Source of the DNA: SIG653 sp045578045
GTDB lineage: Bacteria > Bacillota > Clostridia > Oscillospirales > CAG-382
Assembly (NCBI GenBank): GCA_045578045.1
Contig: JAZNJM010000016.1
Coordinates: 1-25,502 of the forward strand
Length of the DNA: 25,502 nucleotides
Reading direction: 5' to 3'
The position numbers were made by a program, and so were the translations under genes. A model generated the notes under the pieces. It was not told the origin of the DNA. It was given only the letters and a program-made list of their open reading frames with translations, and made no database searches. Below are positions 22,295 to 25,502 of this stretch, in pieces; position 1 is the stretch's first letter, and every line of letters begins with the position of its first letter.

Positions 22295-22442
22295 GCTGCT
22301 TACGTCAAGTTTAGCAGATGCAGAAGAAAGGATAAAAGCAGAGCTTGATAAAACAAGAAAAACAGTAAAAAGGTATGCTCTTGTCGGAATTACAATATCT
22401 GCTATTTTCTTCACGCTGGCTCTCTTGTTCACATTTTATTAA
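21921..22442 (+). CDS. Coiled-coil, C-tail membrane protein overlapping the relaxase gene
   Basis: 173 aa, family not recognised. AAAGGAG (21904-21910) precedes ATG 21921 by 10 nt. The protein is a long Glu/Lys/Leu coiled coil (about 10-148) followed by one membrane helix at the C-terminus (about 150-172, ALVGITISAIFFTLALLFTFY), so it is tail-anchored with its bulk in the cytoplasm. This composition is coherent and gene-like, so it is probably the older frame in the overlap. Such proteins after relaxase genes may tether the relaxosome to the membrane; that role is inferred. Confidence 0.8.
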   Translation: MSLVSKRTGLTAAEQKERLTEQEILNEALTSETENAELLMLRALNKQLMSKLTENKTLQNKMFQCMEALQETSIQQKQETANTLSTLSETVTQNLKESTTEHYSQLITSCRIIDKTAERLTEENKLLTSSLADAEERIKAELDKTRKTVKRYALVGITISAIFFTLALLFTFY

Positions 22443-22444
22443 AT

Positions 22445-22462
22445 TGTGCTCACGTGAGCACA
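22445..22462. promoter_or_regulatory. parS-like palindrome 3
   Basis: TGTGCTCACGTGAGCACA, perfect dyad, in the 38-bp gap between two genes and directly before an AAAGGAGG ribosome site. In RNA it would also form a hairpin, so an effect on translation of the next gene is possible. Confidence 0.6.
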
Positions 22463-22480
22463 TTTTGAAAGGAGGTCAAA

Positions 22481-23491
22481 ATGAGAGGAAAAAACTTTGA
22501 AGAAAGACTGTCCCAAGCACGTACACGGCCAGACCTTATGGGTGCATTATCTTTATTGGGATTTCACCTTAAACGTGTAGGACACGGAAACAGATACAAC
22601 TGTACGGAATACAGAATAAGCACGGAAAAAGGAAATAGCGGTGATTATTCCGCTATGGTTTTTTGTGAAAATGCAGACGGAACGTGGAGAGTAATTGACA
22701 ACAAGCAACGGTACGGAAGATTATCCTACGATGCCATAGGTTGTCTTACTGAATTTTTCGGGCATAGCTTTGATGAAGCGGTATATGCTTTAGCGGGAAT
22801 GGGAACATACGTTCCAACGAAAGAGGAAGCTATTTCCCACTCCATCGCTAAAGCTCCAACCTCACAACAAGAATTCGTTCTTCCAAAGAAAACAGAAGGC
22901 AAATATACAAACCTTTTCGCTTATCTCTGTTCTCGTGGTATTACAAACGATCTTATAAGCTCTCTTGTAAAAGCTGATTTGATTTATCAATCCGAGGTAG
23001 AAACCAAAAGCGGAAAGCTGATGCCAACTATTGTTTTTCCCATATACGATGAAAAAGGAAAACCTGTCGGTGCTGATAGCTGTGGAACGTATAACCTTGA
23101 GGGATTCAAGTTCAAGCACGTTTACAGTGGTTCTGATCCTACGTTTGGTTGGCGTTTTGCAAACAACGTTACTAAGGTTACAGAGAATACTCCTATATTT
23201 TTCTGTGAAAGCCCCATTGATGCTATGAGTCTATGTTTACTTACAAGCTACGAAGGCGTATACGTATCAATGGCAGGATGCAAAGACGTTACGTTCGAGG
23301 GGATAACCAAAGCCTATATAGGTAAACCTGTAATCTGCACTGACAATGACGATGCAGGACACAAGTTCAGGAAACGTCATTCTGATGTCCTATCTCTTGT
23401 TCCAAACAAAGCGAAGGATTGGAATGATATTTTAAAGAATAACAATAAAATTGATTCTATACAAACAATACATAAAAAGAGAGGTAAATAA
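22481..23491 (+). CDS. DUF3991/Toprim-domain protein (primase-like)
   Basis: 336 aa. The N-terminal region resembles DUF3991-type primase-associated domains: LSLLGFHLKRVGHGNRYNC..., then GRLSYDAIGCLTEFFGHSFDEAVYAL. The C-terminal Toprim fold shows the catalytic Glu243 in FFCESPIDAMSL and the Asp pair Asp288/Asp290 in VICTDNDDAGHKF, with KDWNDIL at 312-318 closing the domain. Toprim proteins act in priming or strand handling. Next to the relaxase it could make the complementary strand after transfer. AAAGGAGG precedes ATG 22481. There is no zinc finger, so it may need a partner. Confidence 0.87.
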   Translation: MRGKNFEERLSQARTRPDLMGALSLLGFHLKRVGHGNRYNCTEYRISTEKGNSGDYSAMVFCENADGTWRVIDNKQRYGRLSYDAIGCLTEFFGHSFDEAVYALAGMGTYVPTKEEAISHSIAKAPTSQQEFVLPKKTEGKYTNLFAYLCSRGITNDLISSLVKADLIYQSEVETKSGKLMPTIVFPIYDEKGKPVGADSCGTYNLEGFKFKHVYSGSDPTFGWRFANNVTKVTENTPIFFCESPIDAMSLCLLTSYEGVYVSMAGCKDVTFEGITKAYIGKPVICTDNDDAGHKFRKRHSDVLSLVPNKAKDWNDILKNNNKIDSIQTIHKKRGK

Positions 23492-23493
23492 TT

Positions 23494-24888
23494 ATGATGC
23501 CAATGCATATATCGGGCGATGAAAACGTTGATACTTCAATAAACATAACAAGTGAAGGCAGCAGAGGCTTATATCAGCTTGTGAAATTTATTTTAAAACA
23601 CGTGCCCAAAACAGAAGGAAAAGCGGTAAACAAGATAGTAGAAGAAGCCTTGAGCTTATATCGTGGCGGTGCCTACGATACCACAATGGGCCCACAGCTT
23701 GAAGGATTTTTAGAGAATTTAACAGGGCTTGATGACATTACAAATATTCCCTTTGAATTTCAAGGAAACAGAACAGACTTATCATACTTTTGGAGAAAAG
23801 ACGAAAACGGAAACAGACCAACGTTAAGCAAAGAGATTATAGAAAAAATACCAGATGACAATATTCGCCGAAAGGTAGAGCAAACAATGGCAAAATGCTA
23901 CGTTGACGGATTTTTGGATTACAACAGTACAACCCATTCATACACCATAACCGCCAAAGGAATAGACAGCATTTACAAGTCGGATTTTGTATCAGATCGA
24001 ATTGAACGTGAAACAATCGATATTTTAAAAGCAGAAGAAAAGCTGGAAGCAGAATCAAGAATGACAGAACGTGGATTCTCTGGATGCAATAGAATAACTA
24101 TTGACATTAAATCCCTCGGAGCTGTAGAAACGCAAAACGGTTTATTTTCAAGAGTTCCAAACACAAAAGGAAAGTTATTCGTTGAGCTTCCAAAAGATGA
24201 ATTCTTTTACGTTAACGAAAAAACCGTTGAGGCTTACATTAACCAAGGTGGCAGTTACACATTACTTGACAAAAATAGTACTCCGCAAAAAATTGTAAGC
24301 GGAGAAGAGCTATCAAAATTCTATGAGATAAAGAATCAGACGCAGGTAAGGGCAGAGCCAACCACTTCGGAAGTAATACATCAAGAAAATGCTTCTGAAA
24401 CATACGTACCCCCAAAAAAGGCAACGTTCAAAGCGAGGGAAGAGGTTTGGGCAACGAGCCAATACGAAGAAGGTGTTTCGTTATCATTGTACAAAGTAGA
24501 ATATGCCATTGAGGATAAGGTTAACGGAGAGATAGTATATAAGCTCGTTCCTGACACGCCCGACAAAGCTGTTATACTTCAAACCGAAAGCTGTGTTGGA
24601 ATAACGGTTTTTAAAGACCAGTTTTATGGTACGGCTATGCTCACGTCCGAAGCGGGAAAAATCACAGCAATACAGATGAAAGAAAAACTTGCCACTTCCG
24701 CTTTGGGTGTTCCGACTTCAAATGGTATTCCGACTGTAAACGGTGCCGTAAAACAAGCTACAACAACAGCAGCACAAACCACCGCCAAAGGTATTGGAAC
24801 TGCCGCATCCGCTTATACTCCCGTTACAGCCGCTGTCTCTGCTGCCGCACAGGTTGTAGAAACAACAATTAAAGGCATAACGAGATAG
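23494..24888 (+). CDS. Protein of unknown function following the Toprim gene
   Basis: 464 aa, not recognised as a whole. The first 210 residues are helical and charged, with a possible winged-helix look around YNSTTHSYTITAKGIDSIYKSDF. A middle beta-rich part (215-275) and a Lys/Val-rich part (300-390) follow. The C-terminal 60 residues are Ala/Thr/Val-rich (TTTAAQTTAKGIGTAASAYTPVTAAVSAA). The start is ATG 23494 (AGAGAGG 9 nt upstream; 23497 is also possible). The N-terminal part (SRGLYQLVKFILKHVPKTEGKAVNKIVEEAL) recalls small plasmid mobilisation-associated proteins, too weakly to name. It is last in the mobilisation operon. Confidence 0.8.
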   Translation: MMPMHISGDENVDTSINITSEGSRGLYQLVKFILKHVPKTEGKAVNKIVEEALSLYRGGAYDTTMGPQLEGFLENLTGLDDITNIPFEFQGNRTDLSYFWRKDENGNRPTLSKEIIEKIPDDNIRRKVEQTMAKCYVDGFLDYNSTTHSYTITAKGIDSIYKSDFVSDRIERETIDILKAEEKLEAESRMTERGFSGCNRITIDIKSLGAVETQNGLFSRVPNTKGKLFVELPKDEFFYVNEKTVEAYINQGGSYTLLDKNSTPQKIVSGEELSKFYEIKNQTQVRAEPTTSEVIHQENASETYVPPKKATFKAREEVWATSQYEEGVSLSLYKVEYAIEDKVNGEIVYKLVPDTPDKAVILQTESCVGITVFKDQFYGTAMLTSEAGKITAIQMKEKLATSALGVPTSNGIPTVNGAVKQATTTAAQTTAKGIGTAASAYTPVTAAVSAAAQVVETTIKGITR

Positions 24889-24895
24889 CTATCAC

Positions 24896-24968
24896 GTTCA
24901 CATTTTGTTAAAATGTGCTCACGTGAGCACATTTCCTAAAAAGCAAAAAATCAGTAGACCAATAAAAC
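24896..24968 (+). repeat. Direct repeat around toxin module 4, left copy (contains parS-like palindrome 4)
   Basis: GTTCACA, a short AT spacer, the palindrome, then CCTAAAAAGCAAAAAATCAG and GTAGACCAATAAAA. The same order recurs at 25283-25356 with few differences, so module 4 is bracketed by about 70-bp repeats. Confidence 0.8.
24911..24934. promoter_or_regulatory. parS-like palindrome 4
   Basis: A 24-bp perfect palindrome, core TGTGCTCACGTGAGCACA with AAA/TTT arms. It lies 22 bp after the last mobilisation gene. Confidence 0.6.
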
Positions 24969-24977
24969 GAAAAAGCC

Positions 24978-25005
24978 TTGACAAACAAGGCGAAAACACT
25001 ATAAT
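24978..25005 (+). promoter_or_regulatory. Toxin promoter, module 4
   Basis: TTGACA (24978-24983), 16-nt spacer and TATAAT (25000-25005). The leader again starts GGGTGTTAC with a GTGTT/AACAC stem. Confidence 0.85.
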
Positions 25006-25071
25006 ATAATTCAGGGTGTTACCATAAACACGGTAGGCGGTTAAATCCTGCTCCCGAAAGGGGGTATTGCT

Positions 25072-25140
25072 ATGGAATACTTAATGGCATTAATTATTAT
25101 ATTGATTCTATTGAATGATTTTCAAAGCAAAAAGAAATAA
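25072..25140 (+). CDS. Small hydrophobic peptide, type I toxin-like (module 4)
   Basis: A 22-residue peptide starting MEYLMALIIILIL and ending QSKKK, with one membrane-spanning stretch. It is the paralogue of the module 1 peptide: same length, same start pattern and basic tail, different hydrophobic core. Its leader is nearly identical (CTCCC-GAAA-GGGGG hairpin, 25051-25064, covering the ribosome site). A convergent antisense promoter with perfect boxes lies downstream. Modules 1 and 4 form one subtype, modules 2 and 3 another. Confidence 0.75.
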   Translation: MEYLMALIIILILLNDFQSKKK

Positions 25141-25218
25141 CCGCCCGTCTGCAAACTAAGCGGTTAATCTTTTAACTACTTTATTTGGAGCTAACCGTCT
25201 ATCGGTAGCACCCTTTCT
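25127..25218 (-). ncRNA. Antisense RNA antitoxin, module 4
   Basis: The minus promoter has TTGACA (25253-25248), a 17-nt spacer and TATAAT (25230-25225). The RNA would run to the stem TAACCGC (25138-25144)/GCGGTTA (25160-25166) and a following TTTCTTTTTG tract. It overlaps the toxin 3' end by about 14 nt plus the shared terminator. Confidence 0.75.
25138..25173. terminator. Bidirectional terminator, module 4
   Basis: A 7-bp stem (25138-25144 with 25160-25166) followed by ATCTTTT on the plus strand and TTTCTTTTT on the minus strand. Confidence 0.7.
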
Positions 25219-25224
25219 ATATAC

Positions 25225-25253
25225 ATTATAGTCTATAAAGTGTGAGTTGTCAA
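25225..25253 (-). promoter_or_regulatory. Antitoxin promoter, module 4
   Basis: Perfect hexamers at 17-nt spacing on the minus strand. Confidence 0.85.
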
Positions 25254-25282
25254 TAGCTTTTTTGGAATATTTCAAATTCACG

Positions 25283-25356
25283 TGTTCACAAATTATCAAA
25301 TTGTGCTCACGTGAGTACAATTCCTAAAAATACAAAAAATCAGTAGACCGATAAAA
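25283..25356 (+). repeat. Direct repeat around toxin module 4, right copy
   Basis: Matches 24896-24968: GTTCACA, palindrome, CCTAAAAATACAAAAAATCAG, GTAGACCGATAAAA. The bases just left of it (25259-25278) repeat TTTTTGGAATATTTCAAATT found after module 3 (3426-3445). Confidence 0.8.
25302..25319. promoter_or_regulatory. parS-like palindrome 5 (one mismatch)
   Basis: TGTGCTCACGTGAGTACA; one base breaks the symmetry (GTACA for GCACA). Same CACGTG centre. Confidence 0.5.
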
Positions 25357-25478
25357 TAAAAATTTAAGTTTCCCCAAAATGCAATAGCAAAAGTTGAAAA
25401 AACGCTGAGATAATGGGCAAAAAGACCACAAAAAAATGAAAAAAGAATAAAAAAGTAGTGCAATAAAAGCTCCCAATA

Positions 25479-25502
25479 TGGTATAATGTTAATAACGACA
25501 AA
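25479..25502 (+). promoter_or_regulatory. Extended -10 promoter and 5' end of the junction small RNA
   Basis: TGG-TATAAT (TG at 25479-25480, TATAAT 25482-25487) is an extended -10 element; the -35 region (TGCAAT) is poor. The start is expected near 25491-25494. ATAACGA (25492-25498) can pair with TCGTTAT at 25-31 if the ends are joined. The 120 bases before it (25357-25478) are A-rich and hold no gene. Confidence 0.55.

Noticed and set aside
24911..24934. The CACGTG palindrome as an intrinsic terminator for the mobilisation operon
   Set aside because: It is followed by TTTCC rather than a T-run, and the same sequence occurs inside parB, where termination would be harmful.

Overview
The window looks like a low-GC Gram-positive (Clostridia/Bacillota-type) conjugative plasmid. 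Reasons: strong AGGAGG ribosome sites, near-consensus TTGACA/TATAAT promoters, sortase-anchored pilins, a VirB3/PrgI-VirB4-VirD4 type IV secretion set of Gram-positive type, and a MOBP-type relaxase. It is probably a complete circle. A promoter at the right edge (25482-25487) starts an RNA whose first bases (ATAACGA, 25492-25498) pair with TCGTTAT at 25-31 of the left edge, around a second stem, and a strong terminator follows at 41-63. No rRNA, tRNA, CRISPR array or transposase was seen.

Layout. (1) Maintenance block, 24890-25502 joined to 1-3500: a junction-spanning small RNA, a parA-like 3' remnant, parB, four type I toxin-antitoxin-like modules (three at 1483-3420, one at 24978-25253), and five copies of a CACGTG-centred palindrome (TGTGCTCACGTGAGCACA) that look like parS sites. 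One palindrome lies inside parB. Two small cargo genes, an unknown and a GNAT acetyltransferase, sit between toxin modules 1 and 2. (2) Transfer operon, about 3533-19591, from a near-perfect promoter: a Ser/Lys/Asp-repeat CAP-domain lipoprotein; a sortase-assembled pilus (adhesin with LPQTG, backbone pilin with YPKN and IPETG, class C sortase); VirB2-, VirB6-, VirB3- and VirB4-like proteins; VirD4; a coiled-coil protein; an LRR lipoprotein; an ArdC-like antirestriction protein; and a possible replication or priming protein. Genes are nearly all coupled or overlapping. (3) Resolvase and mobilisation block, 19592-24888: a serine resolvase with an upstream TATCAAAA repeat array, a candidate oriT palindrome, MobC, the relaxase, an overprinted coiled-coil membrane protein, a DUF3991/Toprim protein and an unknown 464-aa protein.

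Working model: the relaxase and MobC nick at oriT, VirD4 docks the DNA to the VirB channel, and the covalent pilus, CAP lipoprotein and LRR lipoprotein act at the cell surface, perhaps in mating contact or host adhesion. ArdC protects incoming DNA. ParB on dispersed parS sites, the resolvase and four RNA-regulated toxins keep the plasmid in the population. Most unusual points: a sortase-pilus operon embedded in the T4SS operon, the multi-copy toxin modules whose sense and antisense RNAs share the same 5' leader, the dispersed parS-like sites with no intact parA, and a 374-nt same-strand gene overlap at the relaxase 3' end.
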